64,000 bases of DNA from Macrostomum hystrix (lineage: Eukaryota > Platyhelminthes > Macrostomidae). Position 1 is the stretch's first letter. Each line of letters starts with the position of its first letter. The notes beneath the pieces are model-generated. The model had not been told where the DNA came from. It worked only from the letters and a program-made list of their open reading frames with translations, and made no database searches. Where the stretch lies: positions 1,927,501-1,991,500 of the forward strand of contig CATNEN010000024.1 in assembly GCA_950097015.1 (NCBI GenBank). Direction: 5' to 3'. Shown one piece after another: positions 31,953 through 44,800 of the stretch. Made by a program: the position numbers and the translations under genes.

Positions 31953-33120
31953 AAATAGCACTCAGACTGAGTAGTATTGTGCATGCGGCTTTGCAATGCC
32001 TTGTTGTAAGTGATTACCAATGGCTGTGACGTGCTTTTTACCTTTCAGTCGATCAATTTTATCAATTTAATTGCTATCTGGCAATTCAATTGATTGAACC
32101 GAAGAAGTAATGCTTTAGTGTCGATTCACTGAAATTTCTACTTCGGCTAATACTGTGATGAGAATCGAACTCCAGACGTTACGGTTAGAAGTCCGTAGAC
32201 CTAAGCGTAGTTAATAGTGATATAAATATTTTGTACATAACGGCTGCTGTCACACCATTTAGTGACAATAGATAGACCCACAGCCAGCGAGGAATCTGTC
32301 CATTCCGCTGACTCATGAGCACACGCTCTAGGTACATCTGCCCTGACTTTCTCATCGTCAGGCAGTGTACACTCTCACTGTGCCTCAGAGATTTGCTCTC
32401 AATGTTTAATTGTGATTGAAACTTGATATTTACAGTGTCGCCTAGGCTTAGGTGTTGTGGAAAATACACAAAAATGTCTGGCAAACTGCAATAATCAACC
32501 AATTTTGTTTTTCAACATTAGTTTCCTTTTACTCCCGATGACTGCGTTATTCTCTGCACTGCGCTAGTTACCCTGTTTAACAATGGCTATGCAATGTGAA
32601 TTTTCTGCAATCATTTCTTAATCAAACGAGAAATAGTGCTCAGGTGGGGTAATAGTAAAAGTGATTAGCAGTCATTTGCTCTCCTTATCCTTCTATCCAT
32701 CCGCTCTGAGCACTGTTTTATAAAATTTCTAAGCAATCTGCCTTGGTAAATTAGCTGTTAACCTTTGTACAGCTTGCATTATAAATTATTTTCATTAAGA
32801 ATAGTTAATGTAACTGGCGATGTCCAATCAAAATATTTCGACTTATCCAATGTCAGCTTGTCTTTTTTTCAATTATTACAGTCTCATTTGCCTTCTACAT
32901 TTTGTTAAAGTTTTATAACAGCTCTATAACGCACCTATGTGGTTCGCTCAGCTGTTCATATCGGGTTTTTTCTATCTCGAAAGCTGAAGTTTAACGTTTT
33001 TTCCCCTGTTTTTTTGTTTGATGCTTGCAATCTTCAGTGCCTGCTTAAATACGTTAACACTATATGCGTTTTATTACTGTATGTTATCGTAAGGTCTGCT
33101 GAGCAATCGTTATCTAACCT
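31953..33120. other. Intergenic region SLC66A1-LCMT1, first part
   Basis: AT-rich. Contains a truncated SINE-A at about 32,238-32,408 and a tRNA-like B-box word in reverse at 32,160-32,200. No exon recognised. Confidence 0.6.
32238..32408 (-). mobile_element. Truncated SINE family A
   Basis: Shares GTCACACCATTTAGTGACA, GAGCACACGC, CTTTCTCATCGTCAGGCAG and TGTACACTCTCACTGTGCCT with the full copies. It lacks the tRNA-like head. Confidence 0.75.
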
Positions 33121-33124
33121 CTCA

Positions 33125-33715
33125 CCCTAGATCTCTCCCTGAAGAATCTGGATCTCTCCCCTGAAGAATCTGGATCTCTCCCCTGAAGAATCTGGATCTC
33201 TCCCCTGAAGAATCTGGATCTCTCCCCTGAAGAATCTGGATCTCTCCCCTGAAGAATCTGGATCTCTCCCTGGAGAATCTGGATCTCTCCCCTGAAGAAT
33301 CTGGATCTCTCCCCTGAAGAATCTGGATCTCTCCCCTGAAGGATCTACATCTCCCCCAGAAGGATCTATATCTCTCCGCTGAATGATCAAGCTCTCTTCC
33401 CTGAACGATCTTAATCATTCCTCTGAAGGATCTAGATCTCTTCCCTGAACGATCTTAATCATTCCTCTGAAGGATCTAGATCTCTTCCCTGAAGGATCTT
33501 AATCATTCCTCTGAAGGATCTAGATCTCTTCCCTGAAGGATCTTAATCATTCCTCTGAAGGATCTAGATCTCTTCCCTGAAGGATCTTAATCATTCCTCT
33601 GAAGGATCTAGATCTCTTCCCTGAAGGATCTTAATCATTCCTCTAAAGGATCTAGATCTCTTCCCTGAAGGATCTTAATCATTCCTCTGAAGGATCTAGA
33701 TCTCACTCAGTCACA
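33125..33715. repeat. Two adjacent minisatellites, 22-bp and 45-bp units
   Basis: 33125-33350 holds about ten copies of a 22-bp unit (GGATCTCTCCCCTGAAGAATC). 33400-33715 holds about seven copies of a 45-bp unit (TAGATCTCTTCCCTGAAG + GATCTTAATCATTCC). The units share a CCCTGAAG-GATCT core, suggesting one array evolved from the other. Confidence 0.93.
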
Positions 33716-34189
33716 AGGATGTTGATATTTCCCCTGGATATGCGGATCTCAATCTCACCCTAAAGGACCTAAATCTTATCCTACAGGATTCAAGTCTTCC
33801 TAAATTCGGACTCATTAAAAGCTTTTATTGCTAGCTTGGTGTTTGGAAAGTTTTTGTTTTGTTTTGTTTTACATTTTTTGCGATGGCTGATTTTATTTTT
33901 AATGCGTACTCAGACACTTGTTGCGCTTCGATTAGCTTGATTCGCGTTAGAATCTGAATGCAGTGCGGTTAACTAATTAATTTTTGGCTCTCAGTATTTC
34001 GTGTATTAAATTATTTACGTACTAATTTGCATATTGCATGTCAGTGCATGCTTTCTTCATACCTCGGGTAGTGCTCGTCTTTGTATAATATAATTTTCAT
34101 AAATATAAATCAGGTTGCAATGCTGATTTCAGCGGTGATTATTTAAAGCTTGAGTTTTGCCTAGTCAGCTTTCTACTCACTTTCCTTAT

Positions 34190-35345
34190 AAGCAATATTT
34201 CTCCACACTATCCCTCATTTCCCAACTATATCCCTCATTTCCCTACTATATTCTCATTTCCCTGCTATATCACTCATTTTCCTACTATATCCCTCATTTG
34301 CCTATAATATCCCTCATTTCCCAACTATATCCCTCATTTCCCTACTATATTCTCATTTCCCTGCTATATCACTCATTTTCCTACTATATCCCTCATTTGC
34401 CTATAATATCCCTCATTTCCCTACTATATCCCTCATTTCCCTACTATATTCTCATTTCCCTGCTATATCACTCATTTTCCTACTATATCCCTCATTTGCC
34501 TATAATATCCCTCATTTCCCTACTATATCCATCATTTCCTAATATATCCTTATGTCCTCATTTCCCTACTATATCCCTCCTTTCCCTACTATATCCTCAT
34601 TTCCCTGCTATATCCCTCCTTTCCCTGCTATATCCCTCATTTGCCTACTATATCCCTCATTTGCCTACTATATCGTTATGTCCTCATTTCCCTACTATAT
34701 CCCTCCTTTCCCTACTATATCCTCATTTCCCTACTATATCCCTCACTTCCCTACTATATCCCTCCTTTCCCTACTATATCCCTCATTTGCCTACTATATC
34801 CCTCATTTGCCTACTATATCCCTATGTCCTCATTTCCCTACTATATCCCTCCTTTCCCTACTATATCCTCATTTCCCTGCTATATCCCTCACTTCCCTAC
34901 TATATCCTCATTTCCCTACTATATCCCTCCTTTCCCTACTATCTCCTCATTTCCCTGCTATATCCTCATTTCCCTACTATATCCATCATTTCCTAATATA
35001 TCCCTCATTTCCCTACTATATTCTCATTTTCCAAATATGTCCTCATTTCCCTGCTATATCCCTCATTTCCCTACTATATCCATCATTTCCTAATATATCC
35101 CTCATTTCCCTACTATATTCTCATTTTCCAAATATGTCCTCATTTCCCTGCTATATCCCTCATTTCCCTACTATATCCTCATTTCCCTACTATATCCCTT
35201 ATTTCCCTACTATATCCTCATTTCCCTACTATATCCCTTATTTCCCTACTATATTCTCATTTTCCAAATATGTCCTCATTTCCCTGCTATATCCCTCATT
35301 TCCCTACTGTATCCCTCATTTCCCTACTATTTCCCTCATTTCTTA
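34190..35345 (+). repeat. 21-bp minisatellite immediately upstream of LCMT1
   Basis: More than 50 copies of a degenerate 20-21-bp unit (core CTACTATATCCCTCATTTCC). It ends about 75 bp before the LCMT1 start codon. Longer blocks recur internally, so it grew by multi-unit duplications. Its open frames (PFPYYI-type) are not genes. Confidence 0.95.
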
Positions 35346-35418
35346 TCGACACTCCGGGCGCTCTGACAGCCGGTATTGCAGCCAGCCAGTCTAACTCAGC
35401 CGCATCTTTTGACAAGCC

Positions 35419-37603
35419 ATGTCAGACTTGGCCGTGCAGCTAACCAACGATGATGCGGCCGCTTCCAAGCGACACGCCGTTCGCCTTGGCTACTACGAAG
35501 ATCCCTTTCTGCCTGCGGTTGCTCGCAGCTTCAGCGGCGGCGGATTTATGAGCGGAGACGCAAATAAGCCGCCAGAGATTAGCCGCGGCTATTGGGCCAG
35601 GGTGGCTGCGCTGCGAGCTATGCTAATTAGCCTGCTGCGACAGGTTGGCCAGTGCCAGGTATAGTCTGTTTTTTGTTCAAATTTTTTTTGCTGCTATATA
35701 TTGTGTATAAAGTGGCATTGTGTTGGGATCATTGGGACTAGGAATCAAGATCATTTTGCTTAGGATTCGGAATCACGGTTGAAATGGAGGATATGGAGAG
35801 AGGAGGAATATTTGTTGGGATTTGGGATCATTGTGGTTGGGATTCGGGATCATTGTTGGGATTCGGAACCGTTATTTTTGGGATTCAGGATCATAATTGT
35901 TGGGATTCAGGATCATAATTGTTTGGATTCGGGATCATAATTGTTGGGATTCGGGATTATAATTGTTGGGATTCGGGATCATAATTGTTGGGATTCGGGA
36001 TTATAATTGTTGGGATTCGGGATCATAATTGTTGGGATTCGGGATTATAATTGTTGGGATTCGGGATCATTATTGTTGAAATTCGGGATTATTGTGGTTG
36101 GGATTCGGGATCATTGTGGTTGGGATTGGGGATTATTGTGGTTAGGATTCAGGATCATTGTTGTTGGGATTCTGGATTTTGGTTTGAATTTTGGATCATG
36201 TCGTTAGTACCTAAGTCATAGCGGTTGGGATTCTGGATAAATATGTTCAGGATTTTTATAACTGTTCTTAATAGTCAGTGATTGAGTTTAGGAAATGTTT
36301 TATAGAATTAAGTATAGCCATGGATTACGAATGAATGAGTGATCAATATTGATTTCGATGTATCGTATAATAGCAATCGGTAAGAGATGAGTAGTTCATA
36401 GCCAAGCTCAATCTCGACTTCAGGTAGTGAACCTGGGTTCCGGCTCGGACACCACCTACCTGTGCCTCCGGTCTACCTGGCCCCAGGCCGATTGGCTGCC
36501 AACCAAATGGGTGGACGTTGACCTGAGCGACAACACCAGCCGCAAGGTGCTCCAGATGACATCGACGCGTCAATTGTTGGAAGCCATTGGGGGTGACGAT
36601 GTAGACATTGTGCACAATAGGCACGAGCTTCACGCTGATCCTTATCACATTGTGCCGGCTGATCTGCGCGACTCATCGTCTCTAATTAGCACTCTGCGGT
36701 CCGGTGGCTGCGGCTTGAGTCCTGCCCGCCCAACACTGTTTGTGGCTGAGTGCGTGCTCGTCTACCTGCCTAGCGAGGCCAGCGAGCGGCTGCTGACGGC
36801 TCTGGCTGCCGAGTTTGTCCAGTCAGCTCTACTGCACTACGAACAGGTGAGGCGGCATCGCTTGTTGATTCTTTATTATAATTCGTCAAATATTTTGGTT
36901 CGTTCAATATGGCATATTTCTCTAGATTCTCTATATTTGTCTGCATTCGGCTGTACATTCGTTGAATTTCTTAATTCGTTGGAAGTCCTAATTCGTTGAA
37001 TTCTTGATTCGTTGAATTTCTTAATTCGTTGATTGTCTTTATTCGTTGAATTCGTTAAAAGTCTTAATTAATTGAATGTCTTAATTCGTTGAATTTCTTA
37101 ATTCGTTGAATGTCTCAATTCGTTGAATGTCTCCATTCGTTGAATTTCTTAATTCGTTAAATTTATTGATTCGTTAAAGTTCTTTAATCAACATTTAATC
37201 CTTTATCCTTATTGAATTATATCCGAATTACACCTGTTCTGTTACTAAATTGTTAGGAAATCGATTCCCACAGGTAAATCTGAGCGATCGCTTCGGCGAA
37301 GTGATGCTGGCCAATTTTCGCACCCGCGGCTGTGACCTGGCCGGCTCGGCCGCCTGCGCCAGCGAGGACTCGCAGCGTCAGCGGCTGCTGCGCGCCGGCT
37401 GGCACTCAGCCTCAGTGTGGACAATGCGCCGAGTCTACGCTGAACTGCCGCAGGCGGCCAGGTCTCGAATTGAACGCATTGAAATGCTGGACGAACGCGA
37501 AGGATTTGACCAGCTCTTGGAGCACTACTGCATCGCCTACGGCGCCTCCGCGCCCTTTCCTGCCCAGCTGGATCTGGCGCACTGCTTGGCAACCGTGCGA
37601 TGA
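35419..37603 (+). CDS. LCMT1: Leucine carboxyl methyltransferase 1 (PP2A catalytic subunit methyltransferase)
   Basis: Exons 35419-35658, 36424-36846 and 37274-37603, joined 993 nt (330 residues, against about 334 in vertebrates), all junctions in phase 0. The enzyme transfers methyl from S-adenosylmethionine to the C-terminal leucine of PP2A catalytic subunit, which promotes B-subunit holoenzyme assembly. Visible family blocks: GYYEDPF and PEISRGYWARV near the N-terminus, the SAM-binding VVNLGSGSDTTY, WVDVDLSD, the ADLRD motif, LFVAECVLVYL, then HYEQ-VNLSDRFGEVM and RGCDLAG in exon 3, and SRIERIEMLDE near the C-terminus. No key residue appears missing. TTGCAG lies about 45 bp before the ATG and could be a cis- or trans-splice acceptor. 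Confidence 0.96.
35755..36235 (+). repeat. 22-bp degenerate minisatellite, LCMT1 intron 1
   Basis: About 20 copies of TTGTTGGGATTCGGGATCAT-type units, more diverged at both ends. Confidence 0.9.
36955..37200 (+). repeat. 17-bp degenerate minisatellite, LCMT1 intron 2
   Basis: Around 14 copies of TTCGTTGAATTTCTTAA-type units of variable length. Confidence 0.88.
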
Positions 37604-37790
37604 CCAATCTGTGCGCTCCGCACTGCTCAATTGCTACTCCGTTTGCTTCTGATTGTGACCTTGCTTCTCCCTGCTTCCCATTCTATCATCCCGATTTACA
37701 ATCTTCCTCTTCCCCTCTTCGCCTTTTCTTTCCCCTCCTCATTCTATTCTTCTTACATTTTATCTACCCCATCTACCCTCTACCCTAAAT

Positions 37791-38142
37791 ATAATAGTAA
37801 TCATTGCAGGACGGCTGCGGGCAAGGGCACATCCTTTGTTTGTTGTTGACACTAGGCAGTTCTTCCCATCTCACTGACTCCTGAGCACACACGTACACAG
37901 ATACTGTACGCAGGCAAACACTCACACAGGTGTTTACATCTGCCCTGATCGACTTTCTCATCGTCAGGCAGTGTACACTTTAACTGTGCCTTGGAGGTTG
38001 GTCCAGAAGGGCGTATATTGCACAACGAGCCCTCAAGCCTTCTCTCCGCGGCTGCGCCCGAAATGAATGTGGCCTCTCGCCGCGGAATCGAGCTCAGGGA
38101 CCTTGGTGCGAGAGGCAAACGCGTTAACCGCTCTAACTACCC
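37791..38142 (-). mobile_element. tRNA-derived SINE, family A, full-length copy
   Basis: Reverse orientation. The head complement GCGAGAGGCAAACGCGTTAAC, the body CCTTGGAGGTTGG, CTTTCTCATCGTCAGGCAGTG and the tail are present. It lies between LCMT1 and the NTE gene. The likely target duplication CTACCCCATCTA is imperfectly placed. Confidence 0.85.
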
Positions 38143-38634
38143 CATCTAGCTTCTACCATATCAACCCTCTACCATGTCTTTCCTCATCCACCGTGTACCC
38201 CTTTTGCCACTTCTCATTTTATTATTCTAGCCTATATAACTTCCCACCAGCTTCAATATCCAGCTTATGCTCTCTCTGCTGCTTTCATTTCTTTTATTTC
38301 TTGATCTACTCCTCTTGATCCCTTCGAATGGACAGTTAGTACGAGCTGCCACTGCAACAATTCGTGATTCTATGAATTGCACCACATTTGTGTCCTCCAT
38401 GATAGCATTATATTCATATTGTAGCTAATCTGTAAGACTCGTCATGGATCTCTTTGGACAAATCATAAATATATAATACATAGATTTTAGCTTGTGTCTC
38501 TTGTGTGTATTGCATGACAATTAAGTTTCTATCTCATTATTTATTTACATCAAAAGCTGGAAGCAAAAGTCACTTACGGGCCTATGTAGAAACGCTCAGG
38601 AAACCTTTTTGAGGTTTTATCCCACTTCACCACC

Positions 38635-38860
38635 TTAAGTGTTTCAGCAGGCTGTTGACCCAGCTCAGGTGCTTCAGTAACTTATTTCTCCCAGCTCGGG
38701 TGCTTCAGTAAACTTTTCTCCCAGCTCGGGTGCTTCAGTAAACTATTCTCCCAGCTGAGGTGCTTCTGTAAATTAATTCTCCCAGCTCGGGTGCTTCAGT
38801 AAAATATTCTCCAAGCTGAGGTGCTTCAGTAAACTATTCTCCCAGCTCAGGTGCTGACAT
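38635..38860 (+). repeat. 30-bp minisatellite upstream of first recognised NTE exon
   Basis: About seven copies of CCCAGCTCGGGTGCTTCAGT + AAACTATTCT, ending about 25 bp before the 38884 exon. Confidence 0.92.
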
Positions 38861-38883
38861 CCTTATCCCAATCTGTGTTGCAG

Positions 38884-41800
38884 TACTCAGGACTTGAGGC
38901 CTGGCTGCCTTTCTGCCTGGCATGCCTTCTGTTGGCGCTAGGCAACTATGCCTATCGGACTGGCGCCCTGGGCTTTCGCGTCACCAAATTTCGGCGCCGC
39001 GATCAGGTCCGATTTTATCTGCGACGTGTGGCCAGGCGGCTGTTTGGTCGCAGCCAATTGGCGACCTCCGCGACGGATGCGCCTCAACGCTGGCGAAATT
39101 TGCTACAGGTTGGAATTCTTATACCTTTTACTTTGTATAACTGCATTGATTCCCTAACATGTGATTGCTGACATCATGTGATTGCTGACATCATGTTATT
39201 GCTGACATCATGTGATTGCTGACATCATGTGATTGCTGACATCATGTGATTGCTGACATCATGTGATTGCTGACATCATGTGATTGCTGACATCATGTGA
39301 TTGCTGACATCATGTGATTGCTGACATCATGTGATTGCTGACATCATGTGATTGCTGACATCATGTGATTGCTGACATCATGTGATTGCTGACATCATGT
39401 GATTGCTGACATCATGTGATTGCTGACATCATGTGATTGCTGACATCATGTGATTGCTGACATCATGTGATTGCTGACATCATGTGATTGCTGACATCAT
39501 GTAATTGCTGACATCATGTGATTGCTGACATCATGTGATTGCTGACATCATGTAATTGCTGACATCATGTGATTGCTGACATCATGTAATTTTATGATCC
39601 TACATCTTGGGATGATTGTCACTCTACAACGAGTAGAGTTCTAATAGTATGTACTTTGCTTCTATCGTCAGGAGCAGCTGCCGCAGCAGCCGTCGCTATC
39701 CAGCCTCGACCTTAACGAGCGTCGCGTTTCGTCCATCGGCAAACGCCTGCTGCGACAGAAGACCCAGGGCGACCTGATGATCGCTGCTCCGTCGTCATCC
39801 TCGATGTCCGGCGTCAGCGCCGCCGATGCAGCGGACAGCGACTACAGCGAGGAGGAATTGTCATCGTCCGGGTCGACGCTGAAAACTCGCGCCGCGCTGC
39901 AAAGACGCGGCTTGGACCGGCTGGCTGAGGCGTTCTGGCCATTGCGAACACTGCAGCCGGCTGACATTGAGTCCCTGATTGTCAGCACCAGCTGCTGGCA
40001 GCCCGGCACAATGATTGAAGCCGATTCAGCTTCGGCCATCATCCTGGTGGACTCAGGAGCTGTCGAAGTCCGCCTATTCGGCCGGCAAACGATTGTTGAA
40101 GTGGTGCCAGCGGGTGAGCACATATTTAGCCCACTAATGCTACTCGGCCAGTTGTGCAATTATCGGCCTGGATTTCGCGACTCGCACTCGTCTGTTAGCG
40201 CCTATCTGCGAGCCTATCCCGGCCTTCAGCCTACTGAAATTCGTGTCCTACCATTTCGTTCATTGTGCAACGCTCTTGGTTTAGCCAGTCAGCATAGCAA
40301 CCCGGTGAATCCGGTGGCTATCAACTGCTGGCGACATTTCACCAAGGTCTTTGCCCAGGGCCTGCTGCCTGCTCTGGTGCCGGACGAGCCAGCTGCCGTT
40401 GATCACACTTCTGGTGGCTGCGGCGTCACCGCCTGCGGCCTCTGGGGCTCCCGCCGATCGGACTCGGAGGCTGTCAAACTGCCCCAATTGGCGTGCATTC
40501 TTCAACTGCCTGCGGACAAGTTTAAAGAGGCCGTGTCGGTCATCGACTATCCGACTGCAGGCGATGTTGTGGCACGTGCTGGCGATCGCTTCACCTGCCT
40601 CTATTTTGTGCTGCGCGGCCGACTGTGCCAGCGACTCGGGACAAAGACTGTATCAGTGAGTACCCCACATGTCTATGCTTGGACCGTATCTATGCTCAGA
40701 TCCTCAGACTGAACCGTGTCTATGCTCAGATCGTCAGACTGAACCGTATCTATGCTCAGATCCTCAGACTGAACCGTGTCTATGCTCAGATCCTCAGACT
40801 GAACCGTATCTATGCTCAGATCGTCAGACTGAACCGTGTCGATGCTCAGATCGTCAGACTGAACCGTGTCTATGCTCAGATCGTCAGACTGAACCGTGTC
40901 TATGCTCAGATCCTCAGACTGAACCGTATCTATGCTCAGATCCTCAGACTGAACCGTGTCTATGCTCAGATCCTCAGACTGAACCGTGTCTATGCTCAGA
41001 TCCTCAGACTGAACCGTGTCTATGCTCAGATCCTCAGACTGAACCGTGTCTATGCTCAGATCCTCAGACTGAACCGTATCTATGCTCAGATCCTCAGACT
41101 GAACCAGATCTATGCTCAGATCCTCAGACTGAACCGTATCTATGCTCAGATCCTCAGACTGAACCGTATCTATGCTCAGATCCTCAGACTGAACCGTGTC
41201 TATGCTCAGATCCTCAGACTGAACCGTATCTATGCTCAGATCCTCAGACTGAACCGTGTCTATGCTCAGATCCTCAGACTGAACCGGATCTATGCTCAGA
41301 TCCTCAGACTGAACCGTATCTATGCTCAGATCCTCAGACTGAACCGTGTCTATGCTCAGATCCTCAGACTGAACCGTGTCTATACTCAGATCGTCAGACT
41401 AAACCATGTCCATATCTGGGTAGGTCACAACATCCACTCGTGTTTCTAACTCAGCTGATGTTAGTACACATGCTGGTAACCAATTGAAAACACAAATTGC
41501 TTCCCTAGCGCTGAAAATCGAACTCCTGAACGCTCAGTACTCAAGTCCAACGCTCTCACCGCTGAGCTGCGAGCTCGCTTAACCTTTGCCTTAACCAACC
41601 TAGTTAACCATTTCACATTTCAGGTGGCCGGTCCTGGCGACTTCTTCGGCCTAGTGAACTACTGCGGCCAGCTGCCCCTGGCCTCTGATGTCTACTGCCG
41701 GTCGCCAGCCACTAGCCTAGCCTGCCTGGACCCCAGCCGCCTGCCTGATGGGCCAGTTTGCCGCCTATTGGCCAGCTGTCTGGCCAGAGTGTCCGCCTGC

Positions 41801-44800
41801 TTCCTTGCCACAGTCAGTCCTCTGGTGCGCACCCTGGATGCCGCTCTGCGCTTTGAATCGGTGAAATGCGGCGCCAGCCTGACTGGCCGGACTGGGGTGG
41901 ACGATCCGCACTGCCATTTCGTCCTGTCCGGCCGCCTACAGCAGCGCCAGCCTGGCTCGGCCGAGTTCTATGGCAAAGGTCGCATTATTAATCTGGTCGC
42001 GGCGCTTAATCGCTCCCAGGCTCCGTTGCCAACAGAATCTGTGCGCGACTCTGAACTGCTGCGTCTCAGCAGGCACATGGTCTCATTCCTGTCCAAACGC
42101 TATCAGGGATTCTCGCACCTGTTAGTATCCACCCTGGCCAATGCCCTGCTAGACTCCTACGAAGCTGCCCTGCCATCTTCGACTGGCTGCAATCCGCAAT
42201 CGTCGCCAGTGAAAACGGTGGCGGTCATTCCAGCTCAGGACTACCTGCCGGCTGCTCACTTTGCCGGCTGTCTGGCCGGCCTACTGCCCGCCCCGGTGCG
42301 CCATCTGTCCTCCGAGCTGGTCTGCAGAAAGTTTCACAAATCCGTCTGGGAGCTGGGCGTTCGCGACGACGCCCTGCAGAGCTGGCTGGCCGCCGGCGAG
42401 GAGGAGAACAATTTTGTTATATTTGCCGCCGACTTTGAGCTGACGCCATGGACTCTGATGTGCATTCGTCTGGCTGACATCATCCTGGTGCTGTCCGATC
42501 ATGACGCTTCGCCCGTACCCTGCCTGACTGAGCACTTCTGCGCCCGCTATAGTCGAGCCCAAATTGAACTGCTCCTCCTGCATCCGAAGCGTCGGCTGCG
42601 AGTTCCGCCCGGCTCAACCGCACCATTCCTGACTGCCCGGCCATGGGTTCGGCAGCATCTCCATCTGCGCCTGCCGGACAGTCTCCGGCTGCATCGGACT
42701 CGTCGGGTGTCGCTCCGAGTAGCGCCGGATATGCTCAGGCTGGCCCGGCGACTCACCGGCTCCTCGATCGGCCTGGCGCTGGGCGGCGGCGGCGCCAGAG
42801 GTGCCGCACACCCGGCTGTTATCAAACTGCTGTGCGATAAGCGGGTACCAATCGACTTACTCAGCGGCACCAGTATTGGCTCCCTAATGGCCAGTCTGTG
42901 GGCCCTGGACACTAGCCTAGACTCGTTGATGTACAGCGCTAAGAAGACTTTTAGTGAGGCCGGTTCGCTGCCGATGCAACTGTTGGACATGACACTGCCA
43001 TTGGTGTCGTTCTTTCGCGGCGGCCTGATAAATCGCATTCTGTTGAAATGTTTCGATCGCAATTTACACATTGAAGATCTCTGGCTTCCCTGCTATTTTG
43101 TGACCACTGATCTGCGCACCTGCCGAATGCGAGTCATCAGTCGGGGCCGATTGTGGAAGGCGGTGCGGGCTAGCATGTCCTATCCCATCATCCTGCCGCC
43201 TATATGGAGCGACGATGGCGACCTGCTTGTTGACGGCTGCTTTGTTAACAATCTACCGGCTGATGTTCTCAGGTGAGCAGGAGCCAATTTACGCCTTCTT
43301 GTCCTAACTGAGTCTATACCGGCTATTTTCGTTTTTCTACACATATAGGTATTAGCCTCATCGATCCGACATAATTATAAATTTCGAATTTTCGATACAT
43401 ATCGGGTATTAGCCTAGAGCTTTGATTATTCATTGCTAAATTTAAGCAATTAGGGTATTCGATTTCCTTACATATTGCCGTCAGTGTCACTAGTGAAATA
43501 ATTCCGCGTCCTCGGACACGCTCTTATAATTTTTTCTCTACATATCGGTTTCAATCCCCATCGCAGGTATCAGGCTGGCGCCGCCAAAGTAATAGCGGTT
43601 GACATCTCAGAGAGCAGCAGCCTTGAGCAGGGCGGCTATCGACTCTATGGCGACAGTCTGTCAGGCTTTAGGGCCTTCCTAACCCGCGGCATTCGCTATC
43701 CGAGCCTCATCGATGTGCAGCTGCGGCTGGCCAGCATCACATCCAGCATGAATGTCCGGCAGCACAACCTGCAGGAAGCCTCCTGGTGCTGGTACCTGAC
43801 TCCGCCTGTGCACGCCTACAGCATCTCCAGCTTTGCCAGCTTTCAGCGCATCTACGAAGCCGCCGTCGACTACGCCGAGGCCAAATGGAATGGGGACAAC
43901 GCGACCGCTGTCTGGTTTCCGGAGCTGCTGCTGGCCGACAAGGCTGGCAATGCCTCGTCAACTGCAGGAGGCATTCAAGTGGGTTTCTTAATTTCCCCTT
44001 GTCTTGTGATTTATTAACGGGATTATAGATTTGATAGCTGGCATTATCAAAGGAAATCTAGATCCTAAAAGCCATCTGGGATCTCTAGGCTGGAATCATG
44101 GGGGTGGATGTGGGATCTCTAGGCTGGAATCATGGGGGTGGATGTGGGATCTCTAGGCTGGAATCATGGGGGTGGATGTGGGATCTCTAGGCTGGAATCA
44201 TGGGGGTGGATGTGGGATCTCTAGGCTGGAATCATGGGGTGGATGTGGGATCTCTAGGCTGGAATCATGGGGTGGATGTGGGATCTCTAGGCTGGAATCA
44301 TGGGGTGGATGTGGGATCTCTAGGCTGGAATCTTGGGATGGATGTGGGATCTCTAGGCTGGAATCATGGGGGTGGATGTGGGATCTCTAGGCTGGAATCA
44401 TGGGGGTGGATGTGGGATCTCTAGGCTGGAATCATGGGGTGGATGTGGGATCTCTAGGCTGGAATCATGGGGTGGATGTGGGATCTCTAGGCTGGAATCA
44501 TGGGGTGGATGTGGGATCTCTAGGCTGGAATCATGGGGTGGATGTGGGATCTCTAGGCTGGAATCATGGGGTGGATGTGGGATCTCTAGGCTGGAATCAT
44601 GGGGGTGGATGTGGGATCTCTAGGCTGGAATCATGGGGTGGATGTGGGATCTCTAGGCTGGAATCATGGGGGTGGATGTGGGATCTCTAGGCTGGAATCA
44701 TGGGGTGGATGTGGGATCTCTAGGCTGGAATCATGGGGTGGATGTGGGATCTCTAGACTGGAATCATGGGGTGGATGTGGGATCTCTAGGCTGGAATCAT

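Noticed and set aside
38221-38345. Possible 5' exon of NTE starting ATGCTCTCTCTGCTGC
   Set aside because: It is hydrophobic and ATG-led, but the nearest good donor (GTTAGT) is in the wrong phase for the 38884 exon, so it was not included.
40625-41487. Long repetitive frames continuing from an NTE exon
   Set aside because: A GTGAGT donor at 40656 joins in phase to 41624, continuing the cyclic-nucleotide-binding domain; the frames are the 30-bp array.
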